Below, one piece after another: positions 51,265 to 62,542 of a stretch of 64,000 nucleotides of DNA. The number at the start of each line of letters is the position of its first letter. Positions within the stretch are counted from its first letter, which is position 1. A program made the position numbers and the translations under genes. This stretch comes from Bin5 sp965221345 (GTDB lineage Bacteria > Chloroflexota > Anaerolineae > Caldilineales > Caldilineaceae): positions 1,736,001-1,800,000 of the forward strand of contig CBDCSD010000001.1 in NCBI GenBank assembly GCA_965221345.1, written 5' to 3'. The notes under the pieces were generated by a model, which saw only the letters and a program-made list of their open reading frames with translations, searched no databases and was not told where the DNA came from.

Positions 51265-52890
51265 ATGCTAACCGGCCTGATGATGGACTATCAGCTCACC
51301 ATCGACCGCGTGCTGGAACACGGTAATCGCCTCTATCCCCACAAGAAGATCAGGACCAAGCTGCCTGATGGCACTTTGCACGAGTGCTCCTTCCGCGACT
51401 TCTATGGGCGGGTGAAGCGGCTTTGCAATGTGCTCGAGGGGTTGGGCGTTGAACCGGGGGACCGGGTCGGCACGTTCGCATGGAACAACTACCAGCACGT
51501 GGAGCTTTACTTCGGCGCGCCGGGCGCGGGCGCAGTGGTGCATACGCTCAACATTCGCCTTTTTCCCGATCAGCTGGCCTACATCATCAACCACGCCGAG
51601 GATAAGGTGATCTTCGTCGACGCCACTTTGCTGCCGCTGATCGAACCACTGGCGGGCAAGCTGGGCTGTGTCGAGCATTTCGTGCTGTTCAACGGGCCGC
51701 ACGGCGGTGTGGAGACGGAATTGTCCGGCCAGATTCACGACTACGAGACGTTGATGGCGGCTGCGGACGACGAGTACAACTGGCGGGTGGAGGGGGAGAA
51801 CCAGGCGATGGGGCTCTGTTATACGAGCGGCACGACAGGCCATCCCAAGGGCGCGCTCTACAGCCACCGCTCGATGTATCTACACACGGTGGCGGCATGC
51901 CAGGCGGCCGCGATCGGCCTGACAGAAAACGATGTGGTGATGCCGGTGGTACCCCAGTTCCACGCGATGGCTTGGGGTCTACCTTACGCGGCTATCAACG
52001 TTGGCGCAGACCTGGTCCTGCCTGGGCCGCACATGCAGCCGTCGGTCCTGGCCGAGCTGATCGAAACGGAGCGGGTGACGGTTGCGGCGGGCGTGCCTAC
52101 GATTTGGAACGGTCTCTATCATGACCTGAAGGAGAAGCGGCGCGACATCTCCTGTATACGAGCGTTGGTGGTGGGCGGTTCGGCGATGCCGCGCAGCTTG
52201 ATCGAGGCTTATGAGAAGGAGTTGGGCGTAAACGTTGTCCATGCCTGGGGCATGACGGAGATGTCGCCGCTGGGGACGGTATCCAAGCTGCTGAGCCATC
52301 ACGAACAGTTGCCGCAGGAGCAGAAGTGGGATGTGAAGGCGCGGCAGGGATATCCGATTTCGGGCGTGGATATGCGTATCGTCAACGAGGAAGGTAAGGA
52401 GCTGCCCTGGGACGGCACAACGATGGGCGAACTGCAGGTGCGCGGGCCGTGGGTGGTGCGGGAATATTACAAGCTGGATGGGGGCGGCGACAGTTTTACC
52501 GACGACGGCTGGTTCCGCACGGGGGATGTGGTCACTATCACTGAAGACGGCTTTATGACGATCACCGACCGTACGAAGGATTTGGTGAAGAGCGGGGGCG
52601 AGTGGATCTCATCGGTGGAGTTGGAGAACCTGCTGATGGCCCATCCGCAGGTGTTGGAGGCGGCGGTGATCGCGATTCCCGATGAGCGCTGGCAGGAACG
52701 GCCACTGGCTGTATTCGTGCCGACTGATACGGGCGATCCGCCTGGCGCGGATAAACTGCGGAGTTTTCTGGAGCCGCAGGTCGCGACGTGGTGGCTGCCG
52801 GAGGATTATGTGCTGATTGATGAGATTCCGAAGACGGGGACGGGGAAGTTTGACAAGAAGGTACTGCGGGAGCGTTATGGCAGGGGATAG
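51265..52890 (+). CDS. Fatty-acid/acyl-CoA ligase (AMP-forming)
   Basis: The start at ATG 51265 is preceded by AAGGAG; the protein has 541 residues. The ATP-binding loop YTSGTTGHPKG lies at about 186-196. The acyl pocket has VVPQFHAMAWGLPYAA, the adenylate site HAWGMTEMSPLGT, and the hinge DRTKDLVKSGGEWISS. The C-terminal catalytic lysine is in KTGTGKFDKKVLRERYG. This is the pattern of medium- to long-chain acyl-CoA synthetases: fatty acid + ATP + CoA gives acyl-CoA + AMP + PPi. It probably supplies substrate to the upstream acyl-CoA dehydrogenase. Confidence 0.92.
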   Translation: MLTGLMMDYQLTIDRVLEHGNRLYPHKKIRTKLPDGTLHECSFRDFYGRVKRLCNVLEGLGVEPGDRVGTFAWNNYQHVELYFGAPGAGAVVHTLNIRLFPDQLAYIINHAEDKVIFVDATLLPLIEPLAGKLGCVEHFVLFNGPHGGVETELSGQIHDYETLMAAADDEYNWRVEGENQAMGLCYTSGTTGHPKGALYSHRSMYLHTVAACQAAAIGLTENDVVMPVVPQFHAMAWGLPYAAINVGADLVLPGPHMQPSVLAELIETERVTVAAGVPTIWNGLYHDLKEKRRDISCIRALVVGGSAMPRSLIEAYEKELGVNVVHAWGMTEMSPLGTVSKLLSHHEQLPQEQKWDVKARQGYPISGVDMRIVNEEGKELPWDGTTMGELQVRGPWVVREYYKLDGGGDSFTDDGWFRTGDVVTITEDGFMTITDRTKDLVKSGGEWISSVELENLLMAHPQVLEAAVIAIPDERWQERPLAVFVPTDTGDPPGADKLRSFLEPQVATWWLPEDYVLIDEIPKTGTGKFDKKVLRERYGRG

Positions 52891-53128
52891 GGGAAAGGGC
52901 AGGGGGTAGGGATTAGGGGAAAGTAAACACCAAATTGCGGGTGTCGTTAACGAGTTTCTGAATTGAGATTTGCAAGAGCAAGACGTGGTCTTTCCTCTGA
53001 GAGCTGCGGGAGTTTAAGAGGAAAACCTTTTTGAACCACGGAGGGCCGCGAAGACCACCTTCTTGATCCACGAAGGGCCACGAAGAGCACCTTTTTTGTC
53101 CACGAAGGGCCGCGGAGGGCCAACGAGC
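52891..53128. repeat. Intergenic dispersed repeats
   Basis: GGGATAGGGGAAAGGGCAGG at 52885-52922 belongs to the family seen at 43405 and 51045; CACGAAGGGCCACGAAGAGC and related blocks at 53035-53120 belong to the 91-bp array family. No gene is supported. Confidence 0.7.
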
Positions 53129-53584
53129 CTAGTCTTCGCCCTCGAAGATAAGGGCTCTCACTGAAATAGATGGAATCTTTGCTGCCTTGTAGTCCCTCGT
53201 GCCTGTCATCCAACCGGTGAAGGCGACTATGTCTCCTATAGATATGCGCTCCGGCGATTCGTGGTAGCGCAGGAACAGAATGTTTTCTCCGACGTCATTT
53301 TCCTGCGAAACGCTTACCCAGACCCGGGTGTCTCCCCGTAGCTCTACTACTTGAATTACTTTGCCGCGAAAGAACACCGTCTTGCTTACATGGTCATCTG
53401 CATTTTGCAGCAGTTCGTCGTAGGCGACTTCAACTGCTTGGGCGCGCCTCTGCTGCCAGGTCATAGTTGGAGCGGGGGAAACAGTTCGCCCTGGCGGTGT
53501 CAAACTGTCCGGCGGGGTAATGCACGAGTAAAGCATGAACGAGGCAAATAGCAGCAGGAAAACCGCGCAAAGAGTCTTCGACAT
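53129..53584 (-). CDS. Predicted lipoprotein with OB-fold-like domain
   Basis: A 151-residue protein with a lipoprotein signal peptide: hydrophobic core AVFLLLFASFMLYS followed by Cys21. A Pro/Thr-rich spacer leads to a domain (KTVFFRGKVIQVVELRGDTR then a strand series and ISIGDIVAFTGWMTGTRDYK) with the strand order of tRNA-anti-like OB folds seen in many exported proteins. It ends tail-side of the sugar isomerase gene, 32 bases away. Function unknown; anchoring to the membrane surface is likely. Confidence 0.7.
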   Translation of the reverse strand: MSKTLCAVFLLLFASFMLYSCITPPDSLTPPGRTVSPAPTMTWQQRRAQAVEVAYDELLQNADDHVSKTVFFRGKVIQVVELRGDTRVWVSVSQENDVGENILFLRYHESPERISIGDIVAFTGWMTGTRDYKAAKIPSISVRALIFEGED

Positions 53585-53616
53585 TGGAGCCTCTCTTTTT
53601 CAACGAGTCTAAGGGG

Positions 53617-54531
53617 CTACGCCGCCCCATCCCACGCCTGCTGCAACATTTCGATGCTCTTGGGTACCGCGGTGGCGGCGTCTTCGGCGCCTTCCATTTC
53701 GATTGAGCAGTAGCCGCGCCAGCCGGCATCGAGCAGGATGCGGAAAATGCGGGCGTAGTCGAGGTCGAGGCTGTACCAGGAGCCGCCGCCCGGGTATGTT
53801 TTGGCATGGGCCAGGCACACGTGAGGGGCGATGCGCGCCATCGCCGCGTACATATCTTCTTCAAACAGGAAGTTGCCCATGTCGAGTATGGCCTGCAGCC
53901 AGGGCGAGTCGATCGTCTCAATGATGCGGGCCATGTCGTGGGCGAATGTCGTCAGACCCCAGTGGTTTTCCAGCAGCAGGAGCACGCCCCGCCGCTCAGC
54001 GTGCGGCAGGCAGCGCTCGAGCGCGTCGATCACCCAGCCAAAGCCGTCATCCATGGTGAAGCCTTGCCACGGCTCCACCCAGCCCTTGGCCTTGATGAGA
54101 TCGTCGAAGCTGCCCTGTTTGCGGAAGCCGCCGGAGTTGACCCGGATCGACGGGATCCCCATCTCGTGCGCCAGATCGATGCAGTGGAGTGTGTGGTCGA
54201 TGTGCTGCTGGCGCACTTCGGCATCATCGTGGACAAAGTCCTGGTGGATCGAAAGGTTGTAGAGATCGAGGCCCAGGGTGAAGGCGCGGCGCTTAAGCTG
54301 CTGCAGGTAGGCGTTCTCCTCCGATTCCATCTGGCGGTGGAGGATCTCCACGCCGTTCAGCCCCAGTTCGGCGGCGGCGTCGAGAACGGTTTCGATCGGG
54401 GTCTTCTCCTCGGTGAAGTGCCAGTAGGAGTAGGTCGAAGTGCCAAGGCGCAGGGCACTGGTGTTAGTTGGGCTGCTGCCGGCGCCCGCCATCTGGGTTC
54501 CGCCTGCCGAATTGGTCTGGTCAGCTGTCAT
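53617..54531 (-). CDS. Sugar phosphate isomerase/epimerase
   Basis: A 304-residue TIM-barrel protein of the xylose-isomerase-like superfamily, with AGGAGAGG upstream of ATG 54531. Landmarks: ELGLNGVEILHRQ near the N-terminus, GIPSIRVNSGGFR, LLLLENHWGLTTFAHDM with metal-ligand Glu, WLQAILDMGNFLFEE with Asp, CLAHAKTY with His, and GYCSIEMEGAEDA with the last Glu. Thus all metal-binding positions seem present. It follows ilvD by 52 bases but is not known to belong to amino-acid synthesis; it may be a passenger at the operon end. Confidence 0.85.
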   Translation of the reverse strand: MTADQTNSAGGTQMAGAGSSPTNTSALRLGTSTYSYWHFTEEKTPIETVLDAAAELGLNGVEILHRQMESEENAYLQQLKRRAFTLGLDLYNLSIHQDFVHDDAEVRQQHIDHTLHCIDLAHEMGIPSIRVNSGGFRKQGSFDDLIKAKGWVEPWQGFTMDDGFGWVIDALERCLPHAERRGVLLLLENHWGLTTFAHDMARIIETIDSPWLQAILDMGNFLFEEDMYAAMARIAPHVCLAHAKTYPGGGSWYSLDLDYARIFRILLDAGWRGYCSIEMEGAEDAATAVPKSIEMLQQAWDGAA

Positions 54532-54583
54532 CGAGTCCTCTCCTGTGAAACATTCGCCACGTTAAACGCGGCATGGTCCGCGC

Positions 54584-56293
<1,710 letters not shown>

Positions 56294-56386
56294 GAGATTC
56301 TCTTCCCTGATGAAAGGATGGTTGGCCCGCGCTGCCTATTGTTTTCAGACGCCGGACTGCTCTTTGTTTCCCGGTTTGGCTCTCCA

Positions 56387-58150
56387 CTAGCCGGCGCTGG
56401 TAAGTTCCGCGCTCCTGCTGTCTCCGGCATGGACCGGAGTTCCACCTGGTTGCAGTTCATCCGCCAGCGGCTGCACGTTTCCGAAATCCTCGCCGCGGGC
56501 AGTTGTACCTGTGAACTCCTGGTGGTCGTAGGTGAGGAGGAAGAATTCGACTGCGTCGGATATCGCCGTCCAACTGGCCTCGATGATATTGGTGCTGGCC
56601 CCGACGGTGGTCCAGTTGCGTGCGCCATCCGAACTGGTGATCAGCACGCGGACCGATGCGCCGGTTCCCTGGTCGCTGTTGAGAATGCGCACTTTGTAGT
56701 CCAGAAGGTGCATGCGATCCAGTTGAGGGAAATAGCCATGGATTGCCTTGCGCAGCGCCAGCATCAGCGCGTTGACCGGACCGTTGCCCTCCGCTACCTC
56801 GTGGTAGATTTGATCCCCTACCTCAACCTTTATGGTCGCCTCGGACGAGAGCCCGCGCCCGGCCCGGTTGGCCACGGCCACGGTGTAGTCGATTAACGAG
56901 AAGCTGGGGCGGTATCCCTCTTTCGAACGGCGCAGCAGCAGGTCGACGCTGGCTTCGGCGCTTTCGAAGGCGAAGCCGATGTTCTCCATTTCCTTGATCT
57001 GCTGGAGTACGGCACGCTCCTTTTCGCGGGACAGTCCTTCCACGCCAAACTCATCCGCCTTGATGGAGATGTTGTCCTTGCCGCTCAGTTCGCTGACGAG
57101 GACGCGGGTCTGGTTGCCTATCAGCTCCGGGTCGACATGCTGGTAGCTGTCGACGTTTTTGAGGACTGCGTTGACGTGCGTGCCGCCTTTATGCGCGAAG
57201 GCGCTCTGGCCGACAAAGGGCAGGTGCGTGTTGGGACGCAGGTTGGCCAGGTCGTTGACATAGTGGCTCAGATCGGTCAGGTAAGCCAGTTTTTCGGCCG
57301 ACACAAGGTCGTAGCCCATTTTGAGCTGCAGGTTGGCAATGATGCTTACGAGGTTGGCGTTGCCGCAACGTTCACCGTAGCCGTTAATGGTGCCCTGCAC
57401 GTGTGTACAGCCGTGTCGAATCGCCTCCAGCGAGTTGGCGACGCCGGTGTCGCTGTCGTTGTGGGCGTGGATGCCGAGGGTAAATCTTCCGGCGCCTGGC
57501 CGCGCGCTGCTTTGGCGGCCGTTGCCGCCTTCGATGGTGGGGGCGAGGTCGGCGGAAAGGTCGCGGCAGACGGCGCGCACAATTTCGCCGATCTCCCAGA
57601 CAAGGCTGCCGCCGTTGGTGTCGCAGAGGACGATGCAGGTGGCGCCGCCGGCAATGGCTTGCTTGAGAGTCGCCAACGCATAATCGGCGTTCTTCTTGTA
57701 GCCGTCGAAGAAATGCTCGGCGTCGTAGATCACTTCCCGGCCATGTTCGGCGAGATAGGCCACCGACTCGCGAATCATGCGTAAGTTCTCTTCTGCGGTC
57801 GTCTGCAGGACATCGCGCACGTGCAGATCCCAGCTCTTGCCAAACAGTGAAATGACCGGCGTGTCGGCTTCCAGCAGCAATTGAATCTGTGGGTCGTCGG
57901 CCGGACCGGTGTCCCGTTTGCAGGTCGAGCCGAAGGCGGTAATGCGGGCGTGCTTCAGCGTCAGTTCGCGCCCGGCCCGTTCGAAGAACTCCATATCCTT
58001 CGGATTGGAGCCGGGCCAGCCGCCCTCAATGTAGTCGACGCCAAACTCGTCCAGTCGGGCGGCGATGTGCAGTTTGTCGTCGCAACTGAGCGAGACGCCC
58101 TCGGCTTGGGCGCCGTCGCGCAATGTCGTGTCGAATAGTTGAATCTTCAC
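56387..58150 (-). CDS. cimA: Citramalate synthase
   Basis: The start is put at GTG 58150, with ACGGAG upstream, giving 587 residues. The N-terminal catalytic barrel shows IQLFDTTLRDGAQAEGVSLS (metal-binding Asp and Arg) and LGIHAHNDSDTGVANSLEAI (HxH). The segment NGYGERCGNANL closes the active site. The C-terminal regulatory domain (from about residue 430) ends TVGASTNIIEASWTAISDAV, typical of CimA. Citramalate synthase joins acetyl-CoA and pyruvate, opening the threonine-independent route to 2-oxobutyrate and isoleucine. The alternative, isopropylmalate synthase LeuA, lacks the long form seen here. Neighbours leuB, leuD and ilvD fit. Confidence 0.92.
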   Translation of the reverse strand: MKIQLFDTTLRDGAQAEGVSLSCDDKLHIAARLDEFGVDYIEGGWPGSNPKDMEFFERAGRELTLKHARITAFGSTCKRDTGPADDPQIQLLLEADTPVISLFGKSWDLHVRDVLQTTAEENLRMIRESVAYLAEHGREVIYDAEHFFDGYKKNADYALATLKQAIAGGATCIVLCDTNGGSLVWEIGEIVRAVCRDLSADLAPTIEGGNGRQSSARPGAGRFTLGIHAHNDSDTGVANSLEAIRHGCTHVQGTINGYGERCGNANLVSIIANLQLKMGYDLVSAEKLAYLTDLSHYVNDLANLRPNTHLPFVGQSAFAHKGGTHVNAVLKNVDSYQHVDPELIGNQTRVLVSELSGKDNISIKADEFGVEGLSREKERAVLQQIKEMENIGFAFESAEASVDLLLRRSKEGYRPSFSLIDYTVAVANRAGRGLSSEATIKVEVGDQIYHEVAEGNGPVNALMLALRKAIHGYFPQLDRMHLLDYKVRILNSDQGTGASVRVLITSSDGARNWTTVGASTNIIEASWTAISDAVEFFLLTYDHQEFTGTTARGEDFGNVQPLADELQPGGTPVHAGDSRSAELTSAG

Positions 58151-58239
58151 TTCTGTTGACTCCGTATAATTGCAAACAGTTCCACTTTTCCTCAAGTGGC
58201 TGCCATTGTCAGGGGACAGATCGAATCGTCTAATCTCCG

Positions 58240-61161
58240 TTAGCCCGTAGCCTGCAGACCGGCCGCGATACCGTTGATGGACAACAGAATCGCCTGTCGC
58301 AAACGGGGGTCTTCCCCAGATGCTTCGCGATCTTCCGGGGCATTCTTTTCCTTGCGTCCGCCGGCAGTTCTTTGCTTGTTGAGTAACGCCACCTGAATAT
58401 AGTTGAGCGGATCGACATAGGGATTACGCAGATTGATGCTGCGTTGGAGCCAAGGCTCGTTGTCCAGAAGGGCAGCCTGGCCGGTAATCTCCAGTATGAG
58501 CCGCTCGGTGCGCCGAAACTCGGCGATGATTTCAGCGAAGATCGCGTTTTGCGTCGAAGTTTCGGCCAGCGACGCATACAGGGCGGCGATCGGCATATCG
58601 GCGCGCCGCATCGAGAGTTGCGCTCTGTCGATGACGGTGCGGAAGAAAGGCCAGTCCTTGTACATCTCATGCAAGACCGCAATCTCTTGCGGCGAATCGG
58701 CGTGCAGACCGGTGCCGAGGCCGTACCAGCCGGGCAGATTCACCCGGCTTTGTGTCCAGGCGAAAACCCAGGGGATTGCACGCAGATCGGAAATGTCGGC
58801 GGTTTGGCGGCGCTTTGCCGGCCGCGAGCCGATGTTCATCTGCGCCAGCTGTTCAATGGGCGTGGCCTCGTGAAAATAGCGCAGGAAGGCAGGTTTCTCG
58901 ACCAGCGCCCGATACTTTTGTTCCGAGCGTTCGCTTGCGGTCTCCAGGATTTCCGCCCAACTTTGAGCGGATGCGTGCGACGAGTTTTCGCTCAACTCTT
59001 CGCCTTCCAGAGAGTCCTGGTAGGTCTCGCAGCTCGCCAGCAGTACGGCGTTGACCAGCTGTTCAAGATGGCGTTGGGCGACCGCGCGGTTGCTGTAGCG
59101 GGCGCTGATTACCTCACCCTGTTCGGTAATCTTGATACGTCCTTGGACAGAGCCCGGCGGCTGGGCCAGGATGGCCCGATTGGCGGGCCCGCCGCCGCGA
59201 CCGATCGAGCCGCCTCGCCCGTGAAACAGCGTCAGTTTTACGTCGTAGGCGCGGCAGGTTCGGGCCAATCTTTGCTGCGCCTGATAGAGAGACCAGCTCG
59301 ACCGCAGGAAGCCGCCATCCTTGTTGGAGTCGCTGTAACCGATCATGATTTCCTGGCGATTGCCCCGTAGCGCCAGATGTCTGCGGTAGATTGGAGATTC
59401 AAAAAGCGCACTCATTATCTCGGGCGCTCTGACAAGGTCATCGATAGTCTCAAAGAGAGGCGCAATGTCTAACTTGCCGAACAGGCCGGCGTCCTTCGCC
59501 AGCAAAAGCACCTCCAACACATGGCTGACCGAGGTCGTCATGCTGATGATGTAGGCGCCGATGGCCTCAGGGGCGATTCGTTCATGGGCCTGGCGGATGA
59601 GCCGGAAGAGGGCCACGGTCTCGTTGGTTTCGGCACTGTACTGGAGGCGCGCGGTTAGCGGACGCGGGCTTTCGATCTCCTCGACCAGGAGCCGTGTCCG
59701 GTCCTGTTCCGGCAGCTCCCTATAGTCGAAGTTGCGATCCTGCGGCCGATTGTAGCGGTGCAGCAACTCGGCGACCGCTTCACGGTGGCGGTCGGAGTGC
59801 TGGCGGATATCCATGGACGCCAGATGGAAGCCGAAGATACGCGCCTGTTGGACAAGACGGGCAAAACGTCCTTCTGCCAGCCGATTGCCCTTGTTCTGGC
59901 GCAGGCTGCGCTGGATCAGCTCCAGGTCATCGATGAATTCGTCGGCATTCTGGTAGGCCCAGGGATCCGGCCTGCGCGCTTGCCAGGCTTCCCGGTTCTG
60001 GGCCAAAGTCGCGCCCAGGCGCCGGTAAATCAGGATCATTTTTTGGCGGTAAGGTTCAAGCGAGAAGCGGTCCAAGCGTGCGGTGTCGCTAGGGGGGGCG
60101 CGCTCCAGGTCCCGCGCCAAGCTGTCGAGAAACTCTTGCGAAAAGGCGCCGCGCGTATTGGCCACACTCAGGTGCCCGTACATGCCGACGACGGCGCGCC
60201 GGTAGAGTTCCAGTGCCTGCTGATTCTGTTGACGAAGCGCGCCCTCGGTGACATCTTGGGTTACAAACGGATTGCCGTCGCGGTCGCCCCCAATCCAAGA
60301 ACCGTAGCGCAAAAAGGTGGGAAGGTGGCTGGCGGAGTAATCGGCGCCTTCGCCGACGACGCAATCTGGGAATTCCCTATCCAGTGCCTGATACAGTTCG
60401 CTATAGATATCAGGTAACAGGTCGAACAGAGTCGTATCGAAGAAATAGAGGCCCTCACGCACCTCGTCCAACACATCCGGACGTCGTTCCCGGTTTACAT
60501 CGCTTTGCCACAGCGACACCACGATTTCGCGGATCTGTTCCCAGTTCTGCTTCTTTTCGCTGGGCAACAGGAGGTGGGCCTCCAATTCGTGTAGTAATCT
60601 CGTCAAGTCAAGCAACTTCAGGAGTATGGTTCGGCGTTTGGCCTCGGTCGGGTGCGCTGTAAAAACCGGCTTGATCAGCAGTTCATCGAGGAGGCGGCGC
60701 ATCTCACTAGGCGGAGTTCCCCCGGTTCGCAGCGTCTTGACGGCGGCCTCGATCGTCTCGGGCATGGACCGGTCGTTCTCTTGCGCGTGCGCGGCCCGCT
60801 GGCGTACGACGCGCACGCGCTGCTGCTCCTCTGCCAGGTTAACGAGCTGGAAGTAGGTGGTGAACGCTTTCAGCACACCCAGGGTGCCGTCCAGATCATC
60901 CACCAGTCTTGTAGTCAGCCGCTCAATCTGCGGTCCGGCGTTTTGATTCCCCTGGCGCTGGGCGCGTGTCAGAGCGCGCAACTCTTCCACGAGGTCGAAA
61001 ATTGCCTGACCTTCCTGTTCGACAATTGTTTCGCCCAGGACGTTGCCCAGCTGGCGAACTGTCCAGCGCAACCGGCTGTCGGCGTCGGTCTGGGCCGACA
61101 GGTTCCCGCTCGCGGATTCTATGTCTGTGTTACCTCTTTCCTGCCTCGACAGAGAAGCCAT
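58240..61161 (-). CDS. ppc: Phosphoenolpyruvate carboxylase
   Basis: A 973-residue enzyme of full bacterial length that fixes bicarbonate onto phosphoenolpyruvate to form oxaloacetate. Key motifs: VFTAHPTEAKRRT (catalytic His), GGDRDGNPFV, GYSDSNKDGGFLRSSW, and FHGRGGSIGRGGGP (loop binding the substrate). The C-terminus ends INGIAAGLQATG, matching the usual NGIAAGLRNTG. It lies between leuB and cimA in the same direction, with 94- and 89-base gaps, so it is probably part of the amino-acid operon. Confidence 0.97.
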   Translation of the reverse strand: MASLSRQERGNTDIESASGNLSAQTDADSRLRWTVRQLGNVLGETIVEQEGQAIFDLVEELRALTRAQRQGNQNAGPQIERLTTRLVDDLDGTLGVLKAFTTYFQLVNLAEEQQRVRVVRQRAAHAQENDRSMPETIEAAVKTLRTGGTPPSEMRRLLDELLIKPVFTAHPTEAKRRTILLKLLDLTRLLHELEAHLLLPSEKKQNWEQIREIVVSLWQSDVNRERRPDVLDEVREGLYFFDTTLFDLLPDIYSELYQALDREFPDCVVGEGADYSASHLPTFLRYGSWIGGDRDGNPFVTQDVTEGALRQQNQQALELYRRAVVGMYGHLSVANTRGAFSQEFLDSLARDLERAPPSDTARLDRFSLEPYRQKMILIYRRLGATLAQNREAWQARRPDPWAYQNADEFIDDLELIQRSLRQNKGNRLAEGRFARLVQQARIFGFHLASMDIRQHSDRHREAVAELLHRYNRPQDRNFDYRELPEQDRTRLLVEEIESPRPLTARLQYSAETNETVALFRLIRQAHERIAPEAIGAYIISMTTSVSHVLEVLLLAKDAGLFGKLDIAPLFETIDDLVRAPEIMSALFESPIYRRHLALRGNRQEIMIGYSDSNKDGGFLRSSWSLYQAQQRLARTCRAYDVKLTLFHGRGGSIGRGGGPANRAILAQPPGSVQGRIKITEQGEVISARYSNRAVAQRHLEQLVNAVLLASCETYQDSLEGEELSENSSHASAQSWAEILETASERSEQKYRALVEKPAFLRYFHEATPIEQLAQMNIGSRPAKRRQTADISDLRAIPWVFAWTQSRVNLPGWYGLGTGLHADSPQEIAVLHEMYKDWPFFRTVIDRAQLSMRRADMPIAALYASLAETSTQNAIFAEIIAEFRRTERLILEITGQAALLDNEPWLQRSINLRNPYVDPLNYIQVALLNKQRTAGGRKEKNAPEDREASGEDPRLRQAILLSINGIAAGLQATG

Positions 61162-61255
61162 TCAGCTATCCCTATTATGGGCGCTCACTTTTCGCCGCTG
61201 GTGCAACGGAGAATACGGAGCGCCCCAGTTCTGGCGTTGCCAGAACCAACTCATT

Positions 61256-62344
61256 CTATGAATCTTGGACTTCTTGAGCCACCAAATCTCCCAAAACCTC
61301 CGTGCCGGCCGCCTCCGTTCCCGGCTGGGCAATATCGGGCGTGCGCACGCCCAGGGTAAGGACAGCATCGACTGCCGCCTCGACCGTCGCGGCTTCCTCC
61401 TCCAATCCGAGACTATGGCGGAGGAGCATGGCGCAGCTCAGGATTGCCGCCAGAGGGTTGGCGATTCCCTGTCCGGCAATATCGGGCGCGCTGCCGTGGA
61501 TCGGCTCATAGAGACCGAGGGGCAGGTTGTGCCGGTTGTTGCCATCTCCCAAGCTGGCGGAAGGCAGCATGCCCATCGACCCAGCCAGCATTGACGCTTC
61601 ATCGGTGAGGACGTCCCCGAACAGGTTGCCGGCTACGATCACATCGAAATCGGCCGGCCGGCGGATCAGGTGCATCGCCATGGCGTCGACGAGAATATGC
61701 TCGACCTCCAGGTCGGGATAGTCGGAGAGCGCCTCGGTGGCGACTTTGCGCCAGAGGCGGGACGAGGCGAGCACATTGGCCTTGTCCACGCTGGCGATGC
61801 GCCGCTTGCGCTCCATCGCCGAGTCGGCGGCCAAGCGCACGACGCGATCTATCTCTGGGCGCGTATAGACCATGGTGTCGAAAGCCTCGAAATCGTCGTC
61901 AGCCTCCTTGCGCTGGCCGAAATAGATGCCACCGGTCAGTTCGCGCACGACGAGAAGATCGACACCTTGCAGCGTCTCCTCCTTGATGGTGCTGGCGGAG
62001 AGCAGCTGCGGCTGGAGCTTGACCGGGCGCAGATTGGCGAAGAGGTCCAGGCTCTTGCGCAGCGCCAGAACGCCGCGCTCGGGCCTATCTGGCACGTTGG
62101 GACCGTCCCATTTCGGCCCGCCAACAGCCCCCAGCAGCACGGCGTCAGCTGCGGCCGCGGCTTCCAGCGTTTTATCAGGTAGGCTTGCGCCAAACTTGTC
62201 GATGGCGCCTCCGCCGATAATCTGATGGTCAAACTCAAAACTGTGGCCGAACCGATCGGCTACAACCGCCAGGATCTTCCTGGCCTCCGCCGTGACTTCC
62301 GGGCCGATGCCGTCACCATCCAAAATTACAATCGTTGCATCCAT
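61256..62344 (-). CDS. leuB: 3-isopropylmalate dehydrogenase
   Basis: A 362-residue NAD-dependent beta-decarboxylating dehydrogenase. Motifs include ILDGDGIGPEVTAEA at the N-terminus, RPVKLQPQL, VRELTGGIYFGQRK (the signature of the active site), IASVDKANVLASSRLW and NLFGDVLTDEASMLAGSMGM, with GLYEPIHGSAPDIAGQGIAN near the end. It oxidises 3-isopropylmalate for leucine and, in the citramalate route, 3-methylmalate to 2-oxobutyrate. It follows the methyltransferase gene and precedes ppc. Confidence 0.96.
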   Translation of the reverse strand: MDATIVILDGDGIGPEVTAEARKILAVVADRFGHSFEFDHQIIGGGAIDKFGASLPDKTLEAAAAADAVLLGAVGGPKWDGPNVPDRPERGVLALRKSLDLFANLRPVKLQPQLLSASTIKEETLQGVDLLVVRELTGGIYFGQRKEADDDFEAFDTMVYTRPEIDRVVRLAADSAMERKRRIASVDKANVLASSRLWRKVATEALSDYPDLEVEHILVDAMAMHLIRRPADFDVIVAGNLFGDVLTDEASMLAGSMGMLPSASLGDGNNRHNLPLGLYEPIHGSAPDIAGQGIANPLAAILSCAMLLRHSLGLEEEAATVEAAVDAVLTLGVRTPDIAQPGTEAAGTEVLGDLVAQEVQDS

Positions 62345-62542
62345 TCGTTAGTGTTCCTTCTGAAGTACCGCCCCTGGTTCGTGACATCCCTTAAATCGAA
62401 ATCGGGGGGTTGAAATGGCTTATGTGATAATCTTTTCCTTCTACGTGATTCGCTGCAATCGAATCTGGTTCGGTGAACCGTACTTACGAGATTGTGATAG
62501 AAACTCCTGGCGGCAAGCGGCGATGCGGCCCAATGCGAGCAT